Assembly (NCBI GenBank): GCA_963744275.1
Contig: CAVUSX010000019.1
Span: forward strand, 434,001 to 498,000
From: VAZQ01 sp963744275
GTDB taxonomy: Bacteria; Pseudomonadota; Alphaproteobacteria; Rhizobiales; Xanthobacteraceae
Length of the DNA: 64,000 nt
Reading direction: 5' to 3'
Part shown: positions 26,905-36,096 of the stretch, in pieces
Position numbering within the stretch: the stretch's first letter is position 1
Layout: each line of letters starts with the position of its first letter
Notes under the pieces: generated by a model
Told to the model about the DNA's origin: nothing
Database searches by the model: none
The model's input: only the letters and a program-made list of their open reading frames with translations
Position numbers and translations under genes: made by a program

Positions 26905-27831
26905 ATGATCTATCGGCCGTTCGACCCCGATCGCAGACGCCTGCTGCGCCGCGAGCGCTTCCGCGCCATTCCGGTGCGCACGCTGGTGCCCAATGTCATC
27001 ACTTTGCTGGCGCTGTGCGCCGGCCTCACCTCCATTCGGCTGTCGGTCGAGGACCGGCTCGAATGGGCGCTGGCCGCGATCGTGTTCGCCGCCATGCTGG
27101 ACGGGATCGACGGGCGGGTCGCCCGCATGCTCAAGGGCACCTCGCGTTTCGGCGCCGAGCTCGACAGCCTGGCGGATTTCGTCAATTTCGGCGTTGCACC
27201 GGCGCTGATCCTCTATTTCTGGGGCCTGCACGAGCTCAAATCGGCCGGCTGGATCGCGGCGCTCACGTTCGCGATCTGCGCCGCGCTGCGGCTCGCCCGC
27301 TTCAATGTCATGATCGAGGACCCGAACCGTCCGGCCTGGGCCGGCAACTACTTCGTGGGCGTGCCGGCGCCGGCCGGCGCGATCACGGTGCTGCTGCCGA
27401 TCTATGTGCAGTTTCTGGGCCTGCCGCATTCCGACTTCGTGGCGCCGCTGACCTTCATCTACACGCTCGGCATCGCGTTCCTGATGGTGTCGCGGCTGCC
27501 GGTTTTTTCCGGCAAGCGGGTCGGCAAGCGGGTGGCGCCCGAGCTGGTGCTGCCGGTGTTCGTGCTGATCGTGCTGTTCTTTGCGCTGCTGATCTCCTAT
27601 CCGTGGGCGGTGCTCACCATCGGCACGGTCGCTTATCTCATGACCCTGCCGCTCGGATGGATGTCCTACCGCAACATGCTTCGCAAGACCGCCACCGCTG
27701 CGACCGAGGGCCCCCATGCGACGGCCGCCCCGGCCGCGGTTGCGACCCCGGCAGGCGCAGGGTCCGCGCCGCAGCCGTCGCCTCTGCCCGAGCATCCCCC
27801 CGGACCCGAGCGCCCGATCCGGCTCAATTGA
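26905..27831 (+). CDS. pssA: CDP-diacylglycerol-serine O-phosphatidyltransferase
   Basis: Makes phosphatidylserine from CDP-diacylglycerol and L-serine. The CDP-alcohol phosphotransferase signature is complete: DGIDGRVARMLKGTSRFGAE followed by LDSLADF, giving DG-x2-AR-x8-G-x3-D-x3-D with a small variation. About eight hydrophobic segments make it an integral membrane protein. The 308 residues include an extra C-terminal Ala/Pro-rich tail of 50 residues. It is the step just before Psd and lies directly downstream of it. Confidence 0.93.
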   Translation: MIYRPFDPDRRRLLRRERFRAIPVRTLVPNVITLLALCAGLTSIRLSVEDRLEWALAAIVFAAMLDGIDGRVARMLKGTSRFGAELDSLADFVNFGVAPALILYFWGLHELKSAGWIAALTFAICAALRLARFNVMIEDPNRPAWAGNYFVGVPAPAGAITVLLPIYVQFLGLPHSDFVAPLTFIYTLGIAFLMVSRLPVFSGKRVGKRVAPELVLPVFVLIVLFFALLISYPWAVLTIGTVAYLMTLPLGWMSYRNMLRKTATAATEGPHATAAPAAVATPAGAGSAPQPSPLPEHPPGPERPIRLN

Positions 27832-27835
27832 GCGT

Positions 27836-28480
27836 CTACCGCTGCAGCGGATATCCCGGCATCAGCTCGTAAGGATGCTTCCAGCCCGGCAGCGTCTTGA
27901 TGCGCTCGAGCCAGGCCGCGATGTGCTTGTGCTGGGCCGCGATGTCGAAGCCGAACTCCTCGGGCGGATAATACATGTAGGCGACCAGCGAGAGGTCCGC
28001 GATGGTCGGCCGCGGCCCGAGCACGAAGTCGCGCGTCGCCAGCCGCTGGTCGACGATCGCCAGATTGCCGTCGATCCGTCCCTTGAGAAAGGCGAGCACC
28101 GCCGGGTCGCCGGGCGGCTGCGCGAGAAAGCGCAGGAACCGAAAGGGTCCGAGAAAGCCGTTGACCTTCTGATTGTCGAAGATGATCCAGCGCAGCGCCT
28201 CGAGCCGCTCGTCCTCGCCGTCGGGCGCAAATTTTCCCGAGTGCTCCGCCAGATAGGTCAGGATGACGCCTGATTGGCTGAGCTTGCGGGCGCCATGCAC
28301 CAGCACCGGTATCTCGCCCATCTCGTTGACATTGGTCCGGTAGGCGGGCGCGCGCTGCTCGCCCTTGACGAAAAAGTCGACCCAGATCGGCTCCCAGTCG
28401 GCGCCGATGAGATTGAGCATCAGGGCGACCCGATAGGCATTGCCGGACTGGGCGAAGCAGTAGAGCTGGTACTCGGACAT
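27836..28480 (-). CDS. Glutathione S-transferase family protein
   Basis: A 214-residue cytoplasmic protein with a thioredoxin-like N-terminal domain (YQLYCFAQSGNAYRVALMLN; cis-proline in EMGEIPVLVHGARKLSQSG) and a helical C-terminal domain (PRPTIADLSLVAYMYYP). The SGNAYRV position, where zeta and beta classes carry a catalytic Ser or Cys, suggests a Ser- or Tyr-based active site. The substrate is unknown. Its stop is four bases from that of pssA, so the two genes converge tightly; it lies 12 bp downstream of mmsA on the same strand, probably co-transcribed with it. Confidence 0.88.
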   Translation of the reverse strand: MSEYQLYCFAQSGNAYRVALMLNLIGADWEPIWVDFFVKGEQRAPAYRTNVNEMGEIPVLVHGARKLSQSGVILTYLAEHSGKFAPDGEDERLEALRWIIFDNQKVNGFLGPFRFLRFLAQPPGDPAVLAFLKGRIDGNLAIVDQRLATRDFVLGPRPTIADLSLVAYMYYPPEEFGFDIAAQHKHIAAWLERIKTLPGWKHPYELMPGYPLQR

Positions 28481-28492
28481 GTGATGTTCGGC

Positions 28493-29989
28493 CTACTTCA
28501 TGGTCGGGATGATGAACTCGGCGCCTTCCTTGGTGCCGGAGGGCCAGCGCGCCGTCACGGTCTTGGTCTTGGTGTAGAAGCGGATGGCGTCGGGGCCGTG
28601 CTGGTTGAGGTCGCCGAAGCCCGACTGCTTCCAGCCGCCGAAGGTGTAATAGGCGAGCGGCACCGGGATAGCGAAATTCACCCCCACCATCCCGACATTC
28701 ACGCGGCTGGTGAAGTCGCGCGCGGTGTCGCCGTCGCGGGTGAAGATCGCGACCCCGTTGCCGTAATCGTGCTCGGAGGGCAGGCGCAGCGCCTCCTCGT
28801 AGTCCTTGGCGCGCACGATCGAGAGCACCGGCCCGAAAATCTCTTCCTTGTAGATGCGCATGTGCGGCTCGACCTCGTCGAACAGGCAGCCGCCCATGAA
28901 GAAGCCGTTCTCGTAGCCTTGCAGCCGGAAGCCGCGGCCGTCGACCTTGAGCTTGGCGCCTTCCTTAATGCCGAGCTCCACATAGCCGCGCACCTTCTCG
29001 AGATGCGCGCCGGTGACGAGCGGGCCGTAATCGGCCTGCGCGTCGCTCGAGGGGCCGATCTTGAGGCTCTCCACCCGCGGAATGAGCTTCTTGAGCAAGG
29101 CGTCCGCGGTCTTGGCGCCGACCGGCACCGCCACCGATACCGCCATGCAGCGCTCGCCGGCCGAGCCGTAGCCGGCGCCGATCAGCGCATCGACGGCCTG
29201 GTCCAGATCCGCGTCCGGCATCACGATCAGATGGTTCTTGGCCCCGCCGAAGCACTGCACGCGCTTGCCCTTGGCGCAGCCGGTGGCGTAGATGTGCTCG
29301 GCCACCGCCGAGGAGCCGACGAAGCCGATCGCCCGGATGCGCGGGTCGGCGATGAGCGCCTCCACCGCGTCGCGCCCGCCATTGACCACATTGAGCACGC
29401 CCGCCGGCAGCCCGGCCTCGACCAGCAATTGGGCGAGCCGCATCGGCACCGAAGGGGCGCGCTCCGACGGCTTGAGGATGAAGGCGTTGCCGCAGGCGAG
29501 CGCGGGCGCGAACTTCCACATCGGGATCATGGCCGGGAAGTTGAAGGGCGTGATGCCGGCGACGACGCCGAGCGGCTGGCGCATGGAGTAGAGATCGATG
29601 CCGGGTCCTGCCCCTTCGGTGAACTCGCCCTTGAGGAGGTGGGGAATGCCGCAGGCGAACTCGGCGACCTCGAGACCGCGCTGGATGTCGCCGCGCGCAT
29701 CCGCCAGGGTCTTGCCGTGCTCGCTGGAGAGGAGCCGGGCGAGCGCGTCGTACTCCCGCTGCACCAGCTCGAGAAACCGGAACAGCACGCGCGCCCGCCG
29801 TTGCGGATTGGTGGCGCCCCAGGCCGGCTGGGCCGCCTGCGCCACCGCGATCGCACGCTCGACCTCAGCCGCATCCGCGAAGTCGACCTTGGCCTGCACC
29901 TCGCCGGTATTGGGATCGAAGACGTCGCCGGTGCGCCCGGACGTGCCCGCCACCTCGCTGCCGCCGATGAAATGGCCGATCGAACGCAT
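28493..29989 (-). CDS. mmsA: Methylmalonate-semialdehyde dehydrogenase (CoA-acylating)
   Basis: Converts methylmalonate or malonate semialdehyde plus CoA and NAD to propionyl- or acetyl-CoA in valine and myo-inositol catabolism. The 498-residue aldehyde dehydrogenase has the family start MRSIGHFIGGSEVAG, NFPAMIPMWKFAPALACGNA, the NAD-binding GFVGSSAVAEHIY, the catalytic cysteine in GYGSAGERCMAVS, and FGGWKQSGFGDLNQHG. The ATG at 29989 is used because GGAGG sits five bases before it. Together with the 3-hydroxyisobutyrate dehydrogenase-like gene at 1.4 kb it could serve valine breakdown, though the two are far apart. Confidence 0.94.
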   Translation of the reverse strand: MRSIGHFIGGSEVAGTSGRTGDVFDPNTGEVQAKVDFADAAEVERAIAVAQAAQPAWGATNPQRRARVLFRFLELVQREYDALARLLSSEHGKTLADARGDIQRGLEVAEFACGIPHLLKGEFTEGAGPGIDLYSMRQPLGVVAGITPFNFPAMIPMWKFAPALACGNAFILKPSERAPSVPMRLAQLLVEAGLPAGVLNVVNGGRDAVEALIADPRIRAIGFVGSSAVAEHIYATGCAKGKRVQCFGGAKNHLIVMPDADLDQAVDALIGAGYGSAGERCMAVSVAVPVGAKTADALLKKLIPRVESLKIGPSSDAQADYGPLVTGAHLEKVRGYVELGIKEGAKLKVDGRGFRLQGYENGFFMGGCLFDEVEPHMRIYKEEIFGPVLSIVRAKDYEEALRLPSEHDYGNGVAIFTRDGDTARDFTSRVNVGMVGVNFAIPVPLAYYTFGGWKQSGFGDLNQHGPDAIRFYTKTKTVTARWPSGTKEGAEFIIPTMK

Positions 29990-30247
29990 CGCCGCCTCCA
30001 TTCGCGCCGTCACGCTCGCGCCTCGCGGCCGCGCGTCATCCGTGCGGCGCTATCTGTGCGCGCTTGCTCGCCCGGCGCAAGGCCGATCTGTGCCCCTGCG
30101 GGCGGCTGGTCCGCCGTGGGGGGAGCGCGCGCTCGCGGCCTGGTAGAATCGCCCGACCCCACGGTAACCGTCCCTTAAGTGGCGCCCGTTAGGTTGTCGG
30201 GAGCGCTACCGTGGGTGGCGCGGGTATTGCGTTTCGGACACTTGCCC

Positions 30248-31024
30248 ATGGATTTCGCGACAGGCCTCGGTCTCCTTGGCGGAGCGGTGGTCGTTTCGAC
30301 GGTCATCCTCATGGGCGGCAACTTCGGAATGTACTTTTCCGATCATGCCCTCATCATCATTTTCGGCGGCTCCTTCTCCGCCACCCTGATCCGGTTTCCG
30401 CTGATCTCGATCTTTCACGGTCTGCCGCTCGGCGCCAAATTCGCCTTCACGATGCGCTCGACCACCCAGCGCGAGCTGGTCGACCAGATCGCGCAACTGG
30501 CCGAGGTCGCCCGCAAGGGGGGACCGGTCGGGCTCGAGAAGGTCGAGCTCGACGATCCGTTCCTGGCCAAGGGCATCCGCTTCATCGCCGACGGCTACGA
30601 CACCAACTTCATCCGCGACAACCTCGAGCGCGACCGCGACAACTTCCTGACCCATCTCGACGAGGGCCAGAAGATCTATCGCGCCATCGGGGATTGCGCG
30701 CCCGCCTTCGGGATGATCGGAACGTTGCTCGGCATGGTGCAGATGTTCGCCAACATGACCGACCCCTCCAAGCTCGGCCCGTTCATGGCGACGGCGCTGC
30801 TCGCCACCCTCTATGGCGCGGTGGTGGCCAACCTGTGGTGCCTGCCGCTCGCCGACAAGCTCCACCTCAAGCTGGCCGAGGAGGATATCAACCGCACCCT
30901 CATCATCGACGGCGTGCTCATGATCCGGGAAGCCAAGAGCCCGACGCTGGTGCGCGAAATGCTGCTGGCTTACTTGCCCGAGAAGCATCGTCACGATCTG
31001 GAGCCGGAAGCGGTGCCGGCCTGA
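30248..31024 (+). CDS. MotA/TolQ/ExbB proton-channel family protein (MotA-like)
   Basis: A 258-residue inner-membrane protein that should form the proton channel with the MotB-like protein downstream. It has two N-terminal helices (TGLGLLGGAVVVSTVILMGG, ALIIIFGGSFSATLI), a cytoplasmic loop with RDNLERDRDNFLTHLDEG, and the conserved C-terminal pair AFGMIGTLLGMVQMFANM and ATALLATLYGAVVANLWCLP with their prolines and threonines. No flagellar gene is nearby, so it could power flagella encoded elsewhere or another envelope process. The ATG at 30248 is chosen over a GTG at 30179. Confidence 0.87.
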   Translation: MDFATGLGLLGGAVVVSTVILMGGNFGMYFSDHALIIIFGGSFSATLIRFPLISIFHGLPLGAKFAFTMRSTTQRELVDQIAQLAEVARKGGPVGLEKVELDDPFLAKGIRFIADGYDTNFIRDNLERDRDNFLTHLDEGQKIYRAIGDCAPAFGMIGTLLGMVQMFANMTDPSKLGPFMATALLATLYGAVVANLWCLPLADKLHLKLAEEDINRTLIIDGVLMIREAKSPTLVREMLLAYLPEKHRHDLEPEAVPA

Positions 31025-31113
31025 TCGCGTTCGGGAACCGCCCCGAAGCCGCGATGCCGGCTGGCGTCGCCTGCAACCCAAACCGGAAGGCGCCGTAGTC
31101 GCGGATATCAGCC

Positions 31114-32018
31114 ATGGCCAAGAAAAAAGCGCAGGCGCATGGCGGCGGGCACGGCTGGTTCGTGACCTTCGCGGACCTGATGGGGCTCTTGGTCGCCTTC
31201 TTCGTCATGCTGGTCGCGTTCTCGACCCAGGACCAGGCCAAGCTCAACATCGTGGCCGGCTCCATGCGCGACGCCTTCGGCATGCAGGACCGGGTCCGCT
31301 ATTCGGGCGTCATCGAGGTGCCCGGCCTGCCGACCCGGCCCAAGCTCAAGAGCGCGGCGCAGATCTCGCCCGAGGATGCCTCCGCCACCCCGACCCCGGA
31401 CGAGAAGGGCCGCGAGCACAATTCCGGCGCCAAGTTCGATAGCGACGGCGGTTTTGCGCTCGCCTCGGCATCGCTGCGGCAGGCGCTGCAAGACATGCCG
31501 GACCTGACCGAGATGTCCAAGCACATCATGATCGAGCAATCGGTGAACGGGCTCAATATCGAGATCGTGGACCAGGACGGCCGCTCGATGTTCCCGGAAG
31601 GCTCGAAGGAGCCCTACGAGCGCACCCGCCGGCTGATCCAGCAGCTCGCCACGCCGCTCAAATCCATGCCTTTCCGCCTCTCGATCGCCGGCCATACTCG
31701 GCATCGAAGGCGCCGGCGCTGCCCGGCTACGGGCCCTGGGAGCTCTCGGCCGATCGCGCCAATGCGGTGCGCCGGGTGCTCGAGGCGGAAGGCGTGCCGA
31801 ACGGTCACATCTTCATGGTGGCGGGCAAGGGCGACACCGAGCCGCTGTTTCCCGACGACCCCTATATCGCCCCCAATCGACGCGTGACCATCACCCTGAT
31901 GCGCGAGTCGCCTGCCGGTTCCGCCGGATATCCGGCCGTAAGCGGCCCGCGACCGCCTGCCGATCGTCCCTGGAAGCCTGCTCGGGGACGCGGGGGAGTT
32001 GATTTTCCGGGGAATTGA
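31114..32018 (+). pseudogene. MotB-like OmpA-family protein, frameshifted
   Basis: Stator partner of the MotA-like protein, 89 bp downstream. The N-terminal basic tail and single membrane helix FVTFADLMGLLVAFFVMLVA carry the proton-binding aspartate; a periplasmic linker follows. The OmpA-like peptidoglycan-binding domain starts as PFRLSIAGHT and continues in another frame as GPWELSADRANAVRRVLEAE and PNRRVTITLMR. One base is missing near 31696 (catactcgg should read catacctcgg), so the frame as written ends at 31887; the true stop is at 32018, giving about 301 residues. Both parts are otherwise well kept. Confidence 0.82.
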
Positions 32019-32356
32019 TCCATCTCAACGTCCAGACGGCTCCGGCGGCACATGTTTCGGCCACAATACGGGCCCTCAACATGCGGCTCCTTCGGCCTAC
32101 GCGGATCGGCACAACCGCTTTTGCTGGTGTTTCTCGTTCTGTTCCAGTCGAGAGGTCGGCCGCTGGGACCCGGAAGAGGTTTCGGCGAATTTCCAGGGCG
32201 TCCGCTTGCATGGCTCCGATGGCAGACCTGCTCCTCAAATAAATTGAACCCATGGGCAGATGGCGGACGTTGGGGATGCTATAAGCACCGACCCCTGCGC
32301 ATGTTGCGGTGCAACAACGAGTTCACCCGATCAGGCTCACCTCATCAGGCTCATCA
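32019..32356. other. Gap upstream of kup, no gene seen
   Basis: 338 bp without a recognisable gene. Short open frames on both strands have no family resemblance. It presumably carries the kup promoter. In-frame upstream start codons exist at 32309, so the 5' boundary of kup is not certain. Confidence 0.4.
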
Positions 32357-34276
32357 ATGTCGCCTCCCATTGCCGCGTCCTCTTCCGTTTCACTCAACGG
32401 AAATGGCCATGCGCATCTGAAAAGCGCCTTCCTGGGCCTCACGGTCGGCAGCATCGGGGTGGTCTACGGCGACATCGGCACCAGCCCGCTCTATGCGCTG
32501 CGCGAAGCGGTCTCGGCCTCCATCGAGCCCGGCGGCATGGTGAACCGCGAGGCGATGTTCGGCGTTCTCTCCCTCATCCTGTGGGCGCTGATCATCACCG
32601 TCACCCTCAAATACGTCATCGTGCTCTTGCGTGCGGACAACCACGGTGAGGGCGGAACGCTCGCCCTGATGGCACTGGCGCAACGCGCCTTGCGCCGGGG
32701 TGCCAATATCATCGCGCTCTGCGGCATCATCAGCGCGGCGTTGTTCTATGGCGACGCCATGATCACGCCGGCGCTGTCGGTCTTGTCCGCGATCGAAGGC
32801 CTCAAGATCGTCACTCCCGACTTCGATCCCTACATCGTGTCGGTGACGATGGCGATCCTGGTGGTGCTGTTCGCGGTGCAATCGCGCGGCACCGCGAAGG
32901 TCGCGGCCTTCTTCGGCCCGATCATGGTGCTCTGGTTCTTGGTCATCGCGGTCGCGGGCGTCGCGCATGTGGCCAGCCGGCCGGAAATTCTTCTCGCCTT
33001 CAATCCGGTTTATGCCGTCACCTTCCTGCTGAGCCACGGCAAGATCGGCCTCGTCACCCTGGGCGCGGTCTTTCTGGCGGTGACCGGCGCCGAAGCGCTC
33101 TATGCCGACCTCGGGCATTTCGGCCGCAAGCCCATCCAGGCCGCCTGGATGGGCCTGGTGCTGCCCTCGCTGGCGTTGAACTATCTGGGCCAGGGCGCGC
33201 TGGTGCTGAACGATCCCAAAGCGCTCGAGAACCCGTTCTTCCTGCTCTTTCCGGACTGGGCGCTGCTCCCGATGGTGGCCTTGGCGGCCGCCGCGACCGT
33301 GATCGCGAGCCAGGCGGTCATTTCCGGCGCCTATTCGCTGAGCCAGCAGGCGATCCAGCTCGGCTTGCTGCCGCGCCTCGAGATCCGGCACACCTCGGAG
33401 GCGCATTACGGCCAGATCTACGCGCCGCGGGTCAACGCCTTGCTGCTGTTCGGCGTGCTGATGCTGGTGGCCTTGTTCCGCTCCTCGAGCGCGCTCGCCT
33501 CGGCCTACGGCATCGCGGTGAGCGGCACCATGGTGGTGACCGGCATGATGGCCATCGTGGTGGTCTGGAAGGTCTGGCGATGGTCGCCGTTCGCCGCGGT
33601 GGCGCTGATCGCGCCGTTCCTCTGCATCGACCTGATCTTCCTCAGCGCCAATATGCTCAAGGTGGTCGAGGGCGGCTGGGTGCCGCTGGCGCTCGGCACC
33701 ATGATCATGGCGGTGATGTATACGTGGCGGCGCGGCACGCGCCTGCTCTACGAGAAGACCCGCCGTCTGGAGACGCCGCTCGAGGCCCTGGTGGCGATGC
33801 TGGAGAAGAAACCGCCGGTCCGCGTCCCCGGCACCGCCGTGTTCCTCACCAGCGATCCGACCAGCGCGCCGACCGCGCTCATGCACAGCCTCAAGCACTA
33901 CAAGGTGCTGCACGAGAAGAACGTCATCCTGACCATCGAGACCGCGCCCACGCCGCGCGTCAATCCCTCCGAGCGGGTGCGCATCGAGCCGGTCGGCGAC
34001 ACCTTCACCCGGGTCAATCTCCGGTTCGGGTTCATGGAGATGCCGAACGTGCCCAAGGCGCTGGCGATCGCGCGCAAGCTCGGCTGGACCTTCGACATCA
34101 TGTCGACCTCGTTCTTCCTGTCGCGCCGGTCGCTCAAGCCGGCCGTCCATTCCGGCATGCCGCGCTGGCAGGACCGGCTGTTCATCCTGTTGACGCGGTT
34201 CGCCAATGATGCGACCGACTATTTCCAGATTCCGACCGACCGGGTGGTGGAAGTCGGCACCCAGGTGACCATTTGA
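32357..34276 (+). CDS. kup: Low-affinity potassium transporter Kup
   Basis: K+:H+ symporter of the inner membrane. The 639-residue protein starts LGLTVGSIGVVYGDIGTSPL, the KUP signature with the ion-binding glycine/aspartate. About twelve hydrophobic helices follow (AGAEALYADLGHF-like TGAEALYADLGHFGRKPIQ between), and then a cytoplasmic C-terminal domain from about residue 470 (VPGTAVFLTSDPTSAPTALM ... FGFMEMPNVPKAL). The length is usual. The ATG at 32357 leaves a 25-residue polar N-terminus. It stands alone; no Trk or Kdp gene is near. Confidence 0.95.
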   Translation: MSPPIAASSSVSLNGNGHAHLKSAFLGLTVGSIGVVYGDIGTSPLYALREAVSASIEPGGMVNREAMFGVLSLILWALIITVTLKYVIVLLRADNHGEGGTLALMALAQRALRRGANIIALCGIISAALFYGDAMITPALSVLSAIEGLKIVTPDFDPYIVSVTMAILVVLFAVQSRGTAKVAAFFGPIMVLWFLVIAVAGVAHVASRPEILLAFNPVYAVTFLLSHGKIGLVTLGAVFLAVTGAEALYADLGHFGRKPIQAAWMGLVLPSLALNYLGQGALVLNDPKALENPFFLLFPDWALLPMVALAAAATVIASQAVISGAYSLSQQAIQLGLLPRLEIRHTSEAHYGQIYAPRVNALLLFGVLMLVALFRSSSALASAYGIAVSGTMVVTGMMAIVVVWKVWRWSPFAAVALIAPFLCIDLIFLSANMLKVVEGGWVPLALGTMIMAVMYTWRRGTRLLYEKTRRLETPLEALVAMLEKKPPVRVPGTAVFLTSDPTSAPTALMHSLKHYKVLHEKNVILTIETAPTPRVNPSERVRIEPVGDTFTRVNLRFGFMEMPNVPKALAIARKLGWTFDIMSTSFFLSRRSLKPAVHSGMPRWQDRLFILLTRFANDATDYFQIPTDRVVEVGTQVTI

Positions 34277-34332
34277 TCGCGCGCCACGGCGCGTGCCAGA
34301 ATGCCGGCCGGTCCTGAAGCGAGGAGAGCGGC

Positions 34333-34665
34333 ATGGCGGATGGAGATCCCCGGGTCCACGATCTGACCCCCGAGGACGTCGCCCGCGGGCTTGCGGACGG
34401 CCGCATGTTGCTGGTCGACGTGCGCGAGCAGAACGAGGTCGCGGTCGAGCGCTATCCGGCCGCCGTGGTGGTTCCGCTCTCCGCTTTCGATCCGGCCGCG
34501 ATCCCGGATCCGCAGGGGCGGCAGGTCGTGTTCGCCTGCCGTTCCGGGCGGCGATCGATCACCGCTTCGCTGGCCGCGCAGGAGCAAGGCTTTCCCTACG
34601 ACGCCCATCTGGCCGGCGGCATCCTGGCCTGGAAGGCCGCCGGATTCGACACCGAGACCGGCTGA
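34333..34665 (+). CDS. Rhodanese-like domain protein
   Basis: A single-domain rhodanese of 110 residues, probably cytoplasmic because no signal peptide is seen. The sequence DVREQNEVAVERYPAAVVVP leads to the active-site loop FACRSGRRS, whose cysteine forms the persulfide, and ends AGGILAWKAAGFD. Such proteins transfer sulfur to thiols or act in thiosulfate or tRNA thiolation chemistry; the acceptor is unknown. A strong GAGGAGAG lies before the ATG. It is 56 bp after kup and 32 bp before the polyamine-binding protein gene, so the latter two may share a message. Confidence 0.9.
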   Translation: MADGDPRVHDLTPEDVARGLADGRMLLVDVREQNEVAVERYPAAVVVPLSAFDPAAIPDPQGRQVVFACRSGRRSITASLAAQEQGFPYDAHLAGGILAWKAAGFDTETG

Positions 34666-34697
34666 GCAAAACCCCGACAAGCACCCCCGAGAATCCC

Positions 34698-35807
34698 ATG
34701 CCCCGCTCTTTCGTCTTTGCGGCTACCGCCATCGTTGCCAGCGCCCTAACGGCCCTGTGGAGCCCGCCCGCCGGCGCGCAGGCGCAGATCGTGAATGTCT
34801 ACAACTGGTCGGACTATATCGATCCGACCGTGCTCACGGATTTCACCAAGGAGACCGGCATCAAGGTGCGTTACGACACCTTCGATTCCAACGATACGCT
34901 CGAGACCAAGCTGCTCGCCGGCAAGTCCGGCTACGACGTGGTGGTGCCGACCGGATTTTTCCTCGAGCGCCAGATCAAGGCCGGGGTCTTCCAGAAGCTC
35001 GACAAGAGCAAGCTGCCGAACCTGAGCAATCTCTGGCCGGAGATCGAGCAGCGGCTCGCCGCCCACGATCCCGGCAACCTGTACGCGGTCAACTACATGT
35101 GGGGCACGACCGGGATCGGCTACAACGTCAAGAAGGCGCGCGAGATTCTCGGGCCCGACGCCAGGATCGACAGCTGGGACGTCGTCTTCGATCCGGAAAA
35201 GCTGGCCAAGTTCAAGGCTTGCGGCGTGTATCTGCTCGACTCCTCCGACGACATCCTGCCGGCGGCGCTGAAATATCTCGGCTTCGATCCCAATTCGCGC
35301 AACCCGGCCGAATTGCAGAAGGCGACCGATCTGTTGATCAAGATCCGGCCGTTCGTGCGCAAGTTCCACTCCTCTGAATATCTCGACGCGCTCGCCTCGG
35401 GCGAAATCTGCTTTGCGGTCGGCTTCTCGGGTGACGTCAAGCAGGCGCAGAAGCGCGCGGCCGAGGCCAAGAACGGGGTCGAGATCGCCTATGCGATCCC
35501 CAAGGAGGGGGCGCAGCTGTGGTTCGACAACCTGGCCATACCGAAGGACGCCAAGCATGTCGCCGAGGCGCACGCCTTCATCAACTATCTGCAGAAGCCC
35601 GAGGTCGCGGCCAAGAACTCCAATCTCATCTCCTATGCCAACGGCAATCTGGCGAGCCAGAAGCTCATCGACAAGGCGGTGCTGGACGATCCCACGATCT
35701 ATCCGGACGCCGAGACCATGAGCCGTCTCTACACCATCAAGGTCTACGACGCGGCCACCCAGCGCCTGATGAACCGGCTGTGGACCCGCATCAAGACCGG
35801 GCGGTAG
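34698..35807 (+). CDS. Polyamine ABC transporter substrate-binding protein (PotF type)
   Basis: Periplasmic binding protein of 369 residues. A signal peptide (VFAATAIVASALTALWSPPAGAQA) is followed by the PotD/PotF start VNVYNWSDYIDPTVLTDF. The sequence KETGIKVRYDTFDSNDTLET, SGYDVVVPTGFFLERQIKAG and YMWGTTGIGYNVKK are family hallmarks, with the Trp and Asp residues that hold putrescine or spermidine. No permease or ATPase gene follows; a repeat and then the lipid A cluster come next, so its transporter is elsewhere or it acts as an orphan binding protein or sensor. Confidence 0.92.
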   Translation: MPRSFVFAATAIVASALTALWSPPAGAQAQIVNVYNWSDYIDPTVLTDFTKETGIKVRYDTFDSNDTLETKLLAGKSGYDVVVPTGFFLERQIKAGVFQKLDKSKLPNLSNLWPEIEQRLAAHDPGNLYAVNYMWGTTGIGYNVKKAREILGPDARIDSWDVVFDPEKLAKFKACGVYLLDSSDDILPAALKYLGFDPNSRNPAELQKATDLLIKIRPFVRKFHSSEYLDALASGEICFAVGFSGDVKQAQKRAAEAKNGVEIAYAIPKEGAQLWFDNLAIPKDAKHVAEAHAFINYLQKPEVAAKNSNLISYANGNLASQKLIDKAVLDDPTIYPDAETMSRLYTIKVYDAATQRLMNRLWTRIKTGR

Positions 35808-35841
35808 CGGGCGTTCGCATATGACAGAGCGGTGCCGCATT

Positions 35842-36075
35842 CTCCACCTCTCCCCGCGTGCGGGGAGAGGTCGGATCGCGTAGCGATCCGGGTGAGGGGG
35901 CGCTTCCGCGAGTCTGAGCTTGCGGAAAGGTCCCCTGCCTTCCATGAGTTCAGACTCGTGGAGAGGCCCCCTCACCCCGACCCTCTCCCCGCACGCGGGG
36001 AGAGGGAGTCCGAAGCGCCGTGCCCTCATAACAATCATGTGCGATCGCCCTGCCTTGCTTGCAGGGGGAGGGAAA
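35842..36075. repeat. GC-rich palindromic dispersed repeat, copy 3
   Basis: Two long inverted arms: tctccccgcgtgcggggaga at 35850 and the mirror tctccccgcacgcggggaga near 35983. Within them are ggatcgcgtagcgatccggg and agtctgagct/agttcagact pairs. A separate unit gcttgcagggggagggaaaa at 36057-36076 is shared with copy 2. It lies between the polyamine-binding protein gene and lpxXL, which converge, and may help terminate both. Confidence 0.7.
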
Positions 36076-36096
36076 ACGCTGCAGCGCGCAGCCCCT

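Noticed and set aside
28274..30178. Plus-strand frame of 634 codons opposite the GST and mmsA genes
   Set aside because: Antisense shadow of mmsA with no recognisable motif.
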